NCBI GenBank assembly: GCA_964383905.1
Contig: CAYLJO010000076.1
Coordinates: forward strand, 1 to 25,822
Direction: 5' to 3'
Length of the DNA: 25,822 nt
DNA from: CAYLJO01 sp964383905
Lineage (GTDB): Bacteria > Acidobacteriota > Blastocatellia > Pyrinomonadales > Pyrinomonadaceae
Of this stretch, positions 6,801 to 13,984 are shown piece by piece. The translations under genes were made by a program, and so were the position numbers. The notes beneath the pieces are model-generated. The model made no database searches. It worked only from the letters and a program-made list of their open reading frames with translations, and was not told the DNA's origin. Position 1 is the first letter of the stretch. Each line of letters begins with the position of its first letter.

Positions 6801-7457
6801 ATGCGAAAAGTTCTCTTAACGTTATTTGTTCTCGTCGTTGCGTTCAGCGCTTTCGGGTTCAGACCGGCGGAGACCACGGTGATCTCCGGCGACTATGTCG
6901 AAGCGCGGACGGCGAGCGTTTTTGCCGGGGCCTGCCATTACAACGGCGAAGTCGTCACCACCGGCCGCGACGCCGTGATGGCATGGAGCATCAATTCCGG
7001 CGTGTGGAAGGGCACGGATTTGACCGGCGTACGCGTCTTTGCCGCGGTCAGCTCGACCGCCAATCTGGGCGAGGCGCAGGCTACGCGAAAGTCGGAGATC
7101 ATCATTGACAACTCGGCCACAGAGCGACAGGCCGCGGCCGCCCTCGAGCTCCTTAAGACGAAATACGGCGCGTCCTTAGGCCAGGTGGTCTCGGTACGCC
7201 GTGCCCCTGTCAGCTTCCGCCATGAGAGCCATGACTACAAGGTGCAGGCTTCTGACCTCGCGGCGATATCAGTGGAAGCGATGCCGAACGATGACTGCTG
7301 CCGGATGCCCAATCTTGTCTGGTATTCGCCCCTTGTGCCGCTGGCGAACCGCAAGGTCGGCTACACCGTGAAAGCCTTTTACGCGGGCGGTCGCCTCGGC
7401 GACATGTGGCAGCGCGCCGACGAGAACAGCGCCTTTTATGGCCGCTTCACATTGTAG
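6801..7457 (+). CDS. exported DUF1326 family protein
   Basis: A 218-aa protein. ATG 6801 follows AGGAGGT at 4 bp; the ATG directly before it is too close to the ribosome-binding site. It has an N-terminal signal peptide (RKVLLTLFVLVVAFSAFGF). The mature part shows the DUF1326 pattern: ISGDYVEARTASVFAGACHYNGE, AVMAWSINSGVWKGTDLTGV, then EIIIDNSATERQAAAALELL. The family's function is not known. Here only one Cys remains in the first segment, where many relatives have a CxxxC-type motif, and a CC pair occurs later (NDDCCRMPN). It is 28 bp after the Cys-rich ORF, so it is probably the last gene of the molybdoenzyme operon. An inverted repeat follows. Confidence 0.75.
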   Translation: MRKVLLTLFVLVVAFSAFGFRPAETTVISGDYVEARTASVFAGACHYNGEVVTTGRDAVMAWSINSGVWKGTDLTGVRVFAAVSSTANLGEAQATRKSEIIIDNSATERQAAAALELLKTKYGASLGQVVSVRRAPVSFRHESHDYKVQASDLAAISVEAMPNDDCCRMPNLVWYSPLVPLANRKVGYTVKAFYAGGRLGDMWQRADENSAFYGRFTL

Positions 7458-7464
7458 AGGTGAC

Positions 7465-7506
7465 GGTACCGCAAGCAGGTTCGTACGATGACCCGCTTGC
7501 GGTACC
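7465..7506. terminator. perfect 12-bp inverted repeat between convergent genes
   Basis: GGTACCGCAAGC and its exact reverse complement flank an 18-nt centre that itself contains the palindrome TCGTACGA. It starts 8 bp after the DUF1326 stop, with the convergent beta-propeller gene ending at 7618. It is a strong RNA hairpin on both strands without a T-run, so a bidirectional transcript-end or mRNA-stabilising element is the best guess. Confidence 0.5.
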
Positions 7507-7617
7507 AAATCTATCTGCGCGGGGCTTAAAAGGCGCATCCTCTAAGCCATCTGCCTCAGGCCTTTCCTCTCGGGTCCTCCGCGGTTCCTATCTTCTTCCA
7601 TTAGCTCATCGTCTACT

Positions 7618-8721
7618 TCATTGCACCGCATAAAGATTCCCGTCCCAGCATCCGAAGTAACTGACTTTATCGCCGGCGGCGGGGGCCGAAGTGACAATGC
7701 GGTCGGTCTTGAATTCCCACCTCGGCTCTCCCGTTTCGGCCTCCACCGCATGAAGGCCACGGGTGCCTCCGAAGTAGACCATCCCGTTACTGATGGCCGG
7801 TGAAGACGTCATCCCGGACGCCGATTTCCATTTCCACCGGTGTTGCCCCGTACTCGCCTCGACGCTGTAAAGGCTGCCGTCAACGCCCCCGAAGTAAACG
7901 GACCCGCGAGATGCGGCCGCCGAAAAGGGCAGCCCGCTCTCCGCTTTAAACTTCCACCTCTCCAGACCGGTCAGCGCGTCCACGGCGTAGAAATGCTCAT
8001 CCAGGCTTCCGAAGTAAAGCACCCCGTCCGCGTAAAGGGGCGCGGCCACGACCGTGCGCTCCGTCTTGAATCTCCACTTTTTATGGCCCGTCAGGAGATC
8101 CACCGCGTAAAGTCCCCGCGCATTCCCGAAATAGATCGTGTCACCGCCGACCACGGGGGAAGAGGGGATGCCCGTTTCGGGATTAAACTTCCACTTCAGC
8201 GCCCCCGTTTCAGCCTCCAGCGCGTAAAGCGTTCCCTCCGTCCCACCGAAGTAGATAACCTGCCCCGCTACCACCGGCGAAGAGATGACGGCGTACTGCG
8301 TCTTAAACTTCCACTTCTCTTTTCCGGTTGCCGCATCCAGCGCGTAGAGATGATTGTCCTGACTCCCGAAATAGACCGCCCCGCCTGCCACGGCGGGCCG
8401 GGAGAGAATGCGCCCGCCGGTCTTGAACTTCCACCTCTGATTCCCCGTCGCCGCATCAACCGCATAGAAATTGTTGTCGTAGCTTCCAAAATAGACCGAC
8501 CCGCCGTCCACGGCAGGCGTGGAATAGATGCTGCCCCCCGTCTTGAACTTCCACCTTGCGACGGCAGGCCGTAAAACATCCCCGCGATGACCAGGGTCGC
8601 CGAGCCTGACGCGCCCGTCGACGTTCATCGTCAGGGTATATCCGGCTGCCCCGTTGACAATGAGAAATAGAACCAGCGCGCCGCCCGCTAAGGCGGTGAT
8701 GATCTCGGTGCTTCTTTTCAT
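7618..8721 (-). CDS. PQQ-like beta-propeller repeat protein (BamB-like)
   Basis: A 367-aa exported or membrane-anchored protein. It opens with a hydrophobic segment (ITALAGGALVLFLIVNGAAG) and then about eight consecutive ~40-residue repeats of the form (R/K)WKFKT...SSPVV...YFG...LYAVDAATG. This is the pyrrolo-quinoline-quinone-like blade seen in BamB and many acidobacterial surface proteins. Eight blades would close one propeller. There are no quinoprotein dehydrogenase catalytic residues, so it is a scaffold or binding protein rather than an enzyme. The repeats are closely alike, most containing WKF or WRF and YFG. Its start is 88 bp downstream of the VWFA lipoprotein gene on the same strand, and GGGCGAGG precedes the ATG. 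Confidence 0.85.
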   Translation of the reverse strand: MKRSTEIITALAGGALVLFLIVNGAAGYTLTMNVDGRVRLGDPGHRGDVLRPAVARWKFKTGGSIYSTPAVDGGSVYFGSYDNNFYAVDAATGNQRWKFKTGGRILSRPAVAGGAVYFGSQDNHLYALDAATGKEKWKFKTQYAVISSPVVAGQVIYFGGTEGTLYALEAETGALKWKFNPETGIPSSPVVGGDTIYFGNARGLYAVDLLTGHKKWRFKTERTVVAAPLYADGVLYFGSLDEHFYAVDALTGLERWKFKAESGLPFSAAASRGSVYFGGVDGSLYSVEASTGQHRWKWKSASGMTSSPAISNGMVYFGGTRGLHAVEAETGEPRWEFKTDRIVTSAPAAGDKVSYFGCWDGNLYAVQ

Positions 8722-8742
8722 GATGTGCCTCGCCCTTCTTCC

Positions 8743-8764
8743 GGCCGGAGATCAGCCTCCGGCC
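8743..8764 (-). terminator. hairpin between VWFA lipoprotein and propeller genes
   Basis: GGCCGGA and TCCGGCC form a perfect 7-bp stem with an 8-nt loop. It lies in the 88-bp spacer, 46 bp past the stop of the upstream gene. A second, AT-rich dyad (ACAAAA-N5-TTTTGT) is at 8769-8785. No T-run follows, so it may be an attenuating or RNA-processing hairpin rather than a full terminator. Confidence 0.35.
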
Positions 8765-8809
8765 ATCGACAAAACATAATTTTGTGCGGCGCGACCTGAT
8801 TCAGTGGAT

Positions 8810-10159
8810 CTACCTGGAACTCGCGCTTTCGCCCTCTTTGGGCATGAAGTAGCCGAGCCGGGAAGTAACGTTGAGCTTACGCGGCTTGCCCTTCGCGTCG
8901 CGGGCTTTCACACGCACCTCCAGCGGATGCATCCTCCCGTCGTCCTGCTCCGCGTCGGTGAGCGTGAAGCCGAGGCTGTAGCGACTCGTGAGGTTGCCGA
9001 TAATCTTATTGAGGCCCTCGGCATACTCTTCAGGACGGCGCACGCGCACCGCCTCGCCCCCCGTTTGCCTGGCGATATGCTGGGCGCCGCCGTAGATGTT
9101 GAGCCCGACCATGTTGCCGAGCGGTGTCAGGACCGGCATGAACAGCTTGTAGCCGGTTTTCATATCGGCGACGAGCGCGCTAAAGGTCACATTGGCCTTG
9201 ATCAACGTGGCCTCCGTGAAGTCGCGCTCGACGTAAAAGAGCGGCGCGATTCCGTCCGACACCCAGACCATCACCCCCTGAGAATCGGGGCGTTCTTTGA
9301 CCGTCAGTCCGGCCGCTTCGGTCGCCGCGCTTCCCATATCCAAGTCATCGTCGAAGCTCATCGTGACATTCCCACTTTTAGACACCCGTTTGCTCTCAAC
9401 TCTTCCACTACGGTAGACCGTTCTGATCACGACCGAGCCGTCTTCGCCGGCCATTTTGGTCTCCGACTCAATCTCGTCCTTCTCAGTCTCCGAAGTCGTC
9501 TCGGATTTGGCGGCCGCCCCGGACCTATCTTTATCTTTCTCCTTGCCTGCAGTCTTAGCCTTATCATCCGGTTTAGAAGAGGCTGGGCCTTTCTCACCGG
9601 ATGCCGGCGGGGTATGCTCCTCACCCGAAGAGCCTTCCGCCACGAGCGCCGGCACCAGCGCCAGCGCCGCGGCGACCTGCGCGCGGTCCTTCGTCAAGCG
9701 CGTGAGCCATTCATGTTTGTCATTTGACCCTCCGGCCTTGAGCGCTACTACGGCGACCTCGTCCTGCGCCGGCAATCTCGCCAGCTCGGCCGCCATCGCT
9801 TCCAGGATCTCCGTCCGCCTGAGGAACCTTCCGGCGCCGTCGCGCCGCAGATCCAGAACAATCACGAGCGCCAGCGGCCGGCGTCCCGCATCACCCTCGC
9901 GTGTAAAGTAAGAGATCGTGCGTGGCTTGCCGTCGGCCAGTACCTCAAAATCAGTTCTCTTTAGGTTGGGCACCGGCCCGTTCGTTCTTTTATCCTTGAC
10001 AAGGACGTCGAGAAAGACCACGCGGTGGTTGATTCGTATAACATCCTGCGCTTCCTGCGCTCCGGCGGAGCACGCGCTAAGCAGCAGAATGGCCGGCATG
10101 AATAGTACGGCTATACGCGAAGTGGGCCGAGATAAAAGAGAGCTTTTGCTCCTTAACAT
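8810..10159 (-). CDS. VWFA-related acidobacterial-domain lipoprotein
   Basis: A 449-aa protein. The ATG at 10159 is chosen over 10336 because GGAGG lies 7 bp before it and it opens a lipoprotein signal ending in LSAC (Cys30). It begins after the signal with 'VIRINHRVVFLDVLVKDKRTNGPVPNLKRTDFEVLADGKPR', the hallmark N-terminus of the VWFA-related family named from Acidobacteria, then a Rossmann-like 'LALVIVLDL' strand. The MIDAS DxSxS is replaced by DLRRD, so metal-dependent ligand binding of the classical kind is doubtful. A ~60-residue Lys/Glu/Ser-rich insertion (roughly GSSGEEHTPP to ESETK) interrupts the domain. Probably anchored at the cell surface or periplasm; function unknown. It is 202 bp downstream of the DUF4252 pair. 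Confidence 0.85.
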   Translation of the reverse strand: MLRSKSSLLSRPTSRIAVLFMPAILLLSACSAGAQEAQDVIRINHRVVFLDVLVKDKRTNGPVPNLKRTDFEVLADGKPRTISYFTREGDAGRRPLALVIVLDLRRDGAGRFLRRTEILEAMAAELARLPAQDEVAVVALKAGGSNDKHEWLTRLTKDRAQVAAALALVPALVAEGSSGEEHTPPASGEKGPASSKPDDKAKTAGKEKDKDRSGAAAKSETTSETEKDEIESETKMAGEDGSVVIRTVYRSGRVESKRVSKSGNVTMSFDDDLDMGSAATEAAGLTVKERPDSQGVMVWVSDGIAPLFYVERDFTEATLIKANVTFSALVADMKTGYKLFMPVLTPLGNMVGLNIYGGAQHIARQTGGEAVRVRRPEEYAEGLNKIIGNLTSRYSLGFTLTDAEQDDGRMHPLEVRVKARDAKGKPRKLNVTSRLGYFMPKEGESASSR

Positions 10160-10361
10160 TAAATGCCTCCGTTCTGTCAACCCGGTGGTTGGCTTGTCTG
10201 CGGCTTCGTCGCCGCGCTGTGAAGAAATGTTCTGCCTCTCCTGCGGGCCAGTAATTTCCTCTGCAAGGCTGCAGCCGTCGGGTCCCGGTCTCACTATTTT
10301 CCTGAAAAGCATGGGAACGGAAAGACGGAAGCTCACGCCCGGCAGCGGGCAAGGCTAACAA

Positions 10362-10907
10362 TTACTTCGGCTCAGCATCGCCGGTGGCCTCATCGGTCAG
10401 TGTCTTGCCCATCGTTTCAGGATCTTTCAACAGGATCGCCAGCTTTTGCGGCGCCAGCTCGACCTGCACCACCGTCCCGTCGCGCCGCCCCGTCGTCACG
10501 ACGAGCACTTTGAAGCGCTCGCCGGCTTCTTTGGTGTAGATGTAGGTCTGCTCACCCGATTGCCGCGAATACACCTCGACCAGCGATTGCCACGCGGGTT
10601 GAAGGGCGCCCTTCAACAACCTGCCGAAATCTATGCCGCCGGCGGGCGTTGAAAAGTCCTGATCTTCAAAGACCGCTACCTTCACACTCCCGCATTCGGA
10701 GAATCGGGTGACCCGCTGCGCTACTCTTATCCCCGCCCTCGCCAACAGCGGAATGCCCTTACTCTTGACGCCGTAGTGTGATTCGATGAGCTTGACGACG
10801 GCGCCAAACTCCGCCTCCTTGCCGGCCGCGACCGGCGCTGCGAGCAGCCACACCTGGCACGCCATGAAGAGGAGAGAAAAGATTAGAGAGAAGAGTTTCT
10901 TTCGCAT
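10362..10907 (-). CDS. exported DUF4252-like protein
   Basis: A 181-aa protein with a signal peptide (RKKLFSLIFSLLFMACQVWLLAAPVAA). GAGGGGTG sits at good spacing before the ATG. The C-terminal half (LQPAWQSLVEVYSRQSGEQTYIYTKEAGERFKVLVVTTGRRDGTVVQVELAPQ) has the same layout as its neighbour at 10918-11499: a 'W.S..EV.SR..GE...IY' strand pair, then a 'VQVELAP' strand. That is the DUF4252 pattern. The N-terminal part is more divergent and holds a lone Cys (SECGS). It starts 10 bp after the neighbour's stop, so the pair probably arose by duplication and is co-transcribed with the sigma factor. Function unknown. Confidence 0.72.
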   Translation of the reverse strand: MRKKLFSLIFSLLFMACQVWLLAAPVAAGKEAEFGAVVKLIESHYGVKSKGIPLLARAGIRVAQRVTRFSECGSVKVAVFEDQDFSTPAGGIDFGRLLKGALQPAWQSLVEVYSRQSGEQTYIYTKEAGERFKVLVVTTGRRDGTVVQVELAPQKLAILLKDPETMGKTLTDEATGDAEPK

Positions 10908-10917
10908 CCATCACCCC

Positions 10918-11499
10918 TCACTTCTTTTGCGTCCTGGTGTTCTGCTCCAGCTCCAGATCCGGTATGCCGAACTGGCCCTCCAGCTTACTTAGCTTCTCCA
11001 GATCGACTGTCCCGACAATGTTGACAACCGTCAGCTGCTTCGGCTCGAAAGCGAGGACGGCCATGGCATCGATATGAGTTCCATTCGTCAGGATGTAGAC
11101 CTCGACGTTTTTACCTTCCCGGCGGCTGGTAACCTCGATGATCCTTGACCAGCCGGGCGAGCGCAGTTGCTGGCGGATCGGACCGACATCCGCTTCGCCG
11201 TACGCGCCTTCCGCGTCAAAGTCGAAGCTTTTCACGTAGACGCCCTTCAGGTCGGCGATGATTTTCCTCACCTTCTCATCGTCGGGGTCTTTGGAGAGGG
11301 CTTTCGGCACGATGCGCAGCAGTCGCTCGTCAAGATTGACATTGACGATCTCCGCGGCCTTGGCAGAGAGCCGGTCAAGCCTGTCAATGTCCAGCTTGCC
11401 AACGGTGCCGGCCGCCTGCCCGCACGCCAGTGCGACGGCCAGGGTTATCAAGAGCATGCCGCTCGCGAGCTTCATTGAGCTAATGACAAATGATTTCAT
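10918..11499 (-). CDS. exported DUF4252 family protein
   Basis: A 193-aa protein. ATG 11499 is preferred over 11514 because GGAG lies 5 bp upstream. The signal peptide is MKSFVISSMKLASGMLLITLAVALACGQAAG; the Cys near the cleavage site does not make a good lipobox. The mature protein fits DUF4252: 'LDIDRLDRLSAKAAEIVNVNLDERLL', 'LKGVYVKSFDFDAEGAY', 'SPGWSRIIEVTSRREGKNVEVYI', 'LTVVNIVGTVDLEKLSKLEGQFGIPDL'. Members are often found in operons headed by ECF sigma factors, as here. It starts 21 bp after the anti-sigma-like gene. Function unknown, possibly part of an envelope response. Confidence 0.85.
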   Translation of the reverse strand: MKSFVISSMKLASGMLLITLAVALACGQAAGTVGKLDIDRLDRLSAKAAEIVNVNLDERLLRIVPKALSKDPDDEKVRKIIADLKGVYVKSFDFDAEGAYGEADVGPIRQQLRSPGWSRIIEVTSRREGKNVEVYILTNGTHIDAMAVLAFEPKQLTVVNIVGTVDLEKLSKLEGQFGIPDLELEQNTRTQKK

Positions 11500-11519
11500 A
11501 CTTACTCCATTCACCCTGC

Positions 11520-12185
11520 TTAATAATGCTGATCCGGGCTCGCGCTCAAGCCTGTGATTCCCGGGGCTTTTCGCCGGACGAGGCTCAGCTTGGCGCTGAC
11601 CACGTGAAGGGCCAGCATCAACTGCCCTTTGGCCTCCTGCGCTTCGATCATATCCGGTGGAAGCGGGAATCGGGATCGCTTAACTGACGCCACCTGTGCT
11701 GGTCCTCCCGCGCCGTTTAAATCAGGGTTTTTACGTCGCTCCCGAGGCCTCTCCGGAGCTCTCCGGAACACTTTCTCGGCGTGTGGATTTCTTGCGATAA
11801 CCTCCTGCGTTCCAGGCCCAACCACTGCGCCTGCTTTCTGCTCCCCGTCTCGGCCGGTTGTGCCCCCCGCTCGATTAGCATCACTTTCAACCGTCCGCCC
11901 CGGGGTTGTTTCCCTGGGACTCTGAGCAACTTCAGGCTGTGTCAACGCGCTGTGTTTATGCCGGAGCATCACCAGCCAGCCGCCGGCCAGGGCCAGTAGG
12001 ACCAGCGCGGCCGCCGCCACGAAAGCAGGACGCATGATGATCCGGCGTAAAAGGGCCGGCTCTCTGATCTCCGGCAGTTCAAGCCGGCGCGGCTCGTAAC
12101 GCAGATTGCCGAGTAGCTCTTCCAGGCGCTGCACTTCCGCGTCCGGCTCACCGCTCCTATCCCACAGGTAGTCGCTCATACTCAT
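11520..12185 (-). CDS. single-span membrane protein, probable anti-sigma partner
   Basis: A 221-aa protein with a short N-terminal cytoplasmic part (MSDYLWDRSGEPDAEVQRLEELLGNLRY), one transmembrane helix at about residues 53-74 (FVAAAALVLLALAGGWLVML), and a long Arg/Pro/Gly-rich region that should lie outside the cytoplasm. The opening motif is familiar from acidobacterial proteins next to ECF sigma genes. It lacks the HxxxCxxC zinc motif of ZAS anti-sigma factors. The start at 12185 overlaps the sigma factor stop (ATGA); an ATG two codons on (12179) has better spacing from GGGGG and may be the real one. Role as the sigma factor's regulator is inferred from coupling and topology. Confidence 0.75.
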   Translation of the reverse strand: MSMSDYLWDRSGEPDAEVQRLEELLGNLRYEPRRLELPEIREPALLRRIIMRPAFVAAAALVLLALAGGWLVMLRHKHSALTQPEVAQSPRETTPGRTVESDANRAGGTTGRDGEQKAGAVVGPGTQEVIARNPHAEKVFRRAPERPRERRKNPDLNGAGGPAQVASVKRSRFPLPPDMIEAQEAKGQLMLALHVVSAKLSLVRRKAPGITGLSASPDQHY

Positions 12186-12772
12186 CCCCCTGTTCCAAGC
12201 TTTTCGCGCAGAAGCTTCATGCCTCGATGTAAGTTGACACGGACCGAGTCAGGCCGGAGCCCCGTCCGCGCCGCGATCTCCGGGCCGGTCATGCCTTCCA
12301 CGAGTCGCAGGATGAGCGTCTCGCGGTAAGCGTCCGGTAGACCGTGAATTACCTCGAGCACCTCCATCGCCTCCGCTTTCACCGATGGGGGCCGCGCTAA
12401 TTCTTCTGGTAACTCTTCCGTCTCGCGCGACCGGCGATAAAAATCGACCGCACGGTTTCGCGCAATCATGGCGAGCCAGGAGCCGAAGGCTGCCGTGTCG
12501 CGTAACGTACGAACTTTCCTGAACGCAATCAGGAAAACGTCCTGCACAATATCGCCGACCTCCCCATAGGGCACGCGGGCTAACAAGATGCCGTGCACCA
12601 TCGGCGCGTAAGCCTCGTAAAGCCTCCCGAAAGCATCACGGTCTCCGCCCTTGACCGCTTCGACGAGCGCGGCGTCAGATGAGACTCGCGCGGTGACGTG
12701 CTGTCTAACCGCCGGCTCCTCCTGTTCGGCCATGAGTAATGTGAAAACTCCGGTCGCCTCAGCCTCGAACAT
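12182..12772 (-). CDS. ECF-type RNA polymerase sigma factor
   Basis: A 196-aa sigma-70 family regulator of the extracytoplasmic function group. Region 2 spans about residues 45-115 (DRDAFGRLYEAYAPMVHGIL..., VGDIVQDVFLIAFRKV, SWLAMIARNRAVDFYRR) and region 4 about 135-190 (VIHGLPDAYRETLILRLVEGMTGPEIAARTGLRPDSVRVNLHRG) with a clear helix-turn-helix. The ~20-residue N-terminal tail before region 2 may be shorter if translation starts at Met14 (12733); neither start has an excellent ribosome-binding site. It heads the unit of anti-sigma-like and DUF4252 genes and is translationally coupled to the former. It probably transcribes its own operon in response to an envelope signal. Confidence 0.92.
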   Translation of the reverse strand: MFEAEATGVFTLLMAEQEEPAVRQHVTARVSSDAALVEAVKGGDRDAFGRLYEAYAPMVHGILLARVPYGEVGDIVQDVFLIAFRKVRTLRDTAAFGSWLAMIARNRAVDFYRRSRETEELPEELARPPSVKAEAMEVLEVIHGLPDAYRETLILRLVEGMTGPEIAARTGLRPDSVRVNLHRGMKLLREKLGTGG

Positions 12773-12899
12773 TCACCGACCTCGCGCGCATTGCGTTCAC
12801 CCTATCCTTTTGCCCCGCTCATCATACAGGACGCCCGAAGGAGGGTGATTGTTAACAGAGATTTTTTTCGGTGTGCCGATGAAGGTGGCGCTGCCGCTA

Positions 12900-13568
12900 T
12901 TACCGGTTAGCTTCCTGTTTGATCAGGATATTGGTCTCACCGCCGCCGCCCGTTATGACGGCGGTCGTATTGTCCGCCTTCAAGACAGTGTTTGAGCCCG
13001 GTATCCTGATATTCTTGGTCGGATGAAGCTGTGCGATATACCAGTCGACCACTTTATCGATTGAGTCACCGGTATGCAATTGAAGCACGTGACTGCCGTC
13101 ACTCTCGGATATATCCATGGTAATTCCCGCGCCCGGATAGATCAGCGGGTTGAGTGACCCGGGAGCGGGGGGGACCGGGGGACGCACGGCAGCAGGAGGA
13201 TGACCCTTCCAGCTCCTGTGCGCCATCAGAGCCGCGAGCGAGGCGAGTGTGATGAGAACAACTATCACCAGGCCGGTGATGATCATCGCCCCCCTCCAAT
13301 TTTTACCCGACCGCGCTAAACCTTTGGTTGGAGTGTCCGCGAGGGGCGACATCTCGCCTGGAGAGAGGTAAGCCGGGCCGGTCGGCGGCGGGCTGTAGCG
13401 CCGGGTTGGGGCACCAGCTTCGCCGGGCGACTCGAAGACTCGTGTTGCAGCCTCTGATCCGCCAGCGGGCGCATCCGCCACAGATAAAGGTTGGCCGCAC
13501 CGCCGGCAAAATCTTGCCCCGGCGACCATCTCGGCGCCGCAGTTGGGACAGGTATTACCTGACATCAT
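12900..13568 (-). CDS. zinc-ribbon single-span membrane protein
   Basis: A 222-aa protein beginning with a zinc ribbon (CPNC and CRRC; C7, C10, C21, C24). A Pro/Ser/Gly-rich linker follows, then one transmembrane helix around residues 94-116 (AMIITGLVIVVLITLASLAALMA). The outside domain contains 'NPLIYPGAGITMDISESDGSHVLQLHTGDSIDKVVDWYIAQL', a strand-helix pattern resembling exported domains that sense or bind at the surface. It lies 128 bp upstream of the sigma factor on the same strand, so it could be an independent unit. Function is not known; the zinc ribbon is cytoplasmic in the predicted topology. Confidence 0.78.
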   Translation of the reverse strand: MMSGNTCPNCGAEMVAGARFCRRCGQPLSVADAPAGGSEAATRVFESPGEAGAPTRRYSPPPTGPAYLSPGEMSPLADTPTKGLARSGKNWRGAMIITGLVIVVLITLASLAALMAHRSWKGHPPAAVRPPVPPAPGSLNPLIYPGAGITMDISESDGSHVLQLHTGDSIDKVVDWYIAQLHPTKNIRIPGSNTVLKADNTTAVITGGGGETNILIKQEANR

Positions 13569-13741
13569 TGCTCTAAACGATACGCCGCCCGCCTTTGATC
13601 GCGCAAGTATACGGATGCACCGAGACCAATCCGCAACTAAGAAACAGGGGCGTGTATCCTCCGATGGTTTCTCATGGCGTGCAGTCCTATATATTGGTAT
13701 ACGATCAAATCCGTGTTTAATGTTTCATTGAGGGAAGCCAT

Positions 13742-13939
13742 CTAGACCGGCTCCTGGGTCAGGGGGTCGGTCTCCACGAGCTTTGACGAGGTGTTGCCGC
13801 CGCCGGTGTTCGTGAGCGTCAAATCTTCGCCGAGCTTGTTCGAGCGATAGACCAGGCGATCCACGCCGGTCAGCCTGCCGGCCTCTTCATCCCGCCAGAG
13901 GTATTTGACATAACGTAGCTGCTTTTGTTCTTTACTCAT
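13742..13939 (-). pseudogene. N-terminal stub of RhaD-type rhamnulose-1-phosphate aldolase/dehydrogenase
   Basis: A 65-aa ORF whose sequence matches the start of bifunctional class II aldolase/short-chain dehydrogenase proteins of rhamnose catabolism. The key segment is 'LVYRSNKLGEDLTLTNTGGG', then NTSSKLVETDPLTQEPV. The family protein is ~680-700 aa. Here the reading frame stops exactly where 'EVLWVKGSGGD' should follow, and the sequence beyond (13570-13741) shows no trace of the rest. The ribosome-binding site (AGAGGT) and ATG are intact, so a small peptide may still be made. The product cannot be an active aldolase. Confidence 0.75.
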
Positions 13940-13984
13940 ACGACCTCTTATCCTCAGAGAGACACTGAATTCCTGTTCGGCAAA

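Noticed and set aside
7840..8804. Plus-strand frame of 244 codons opposite the propeller gene
   Set aside because: Its apparent repeats are the antisense of the WKF/YFG blades on the minus strand.
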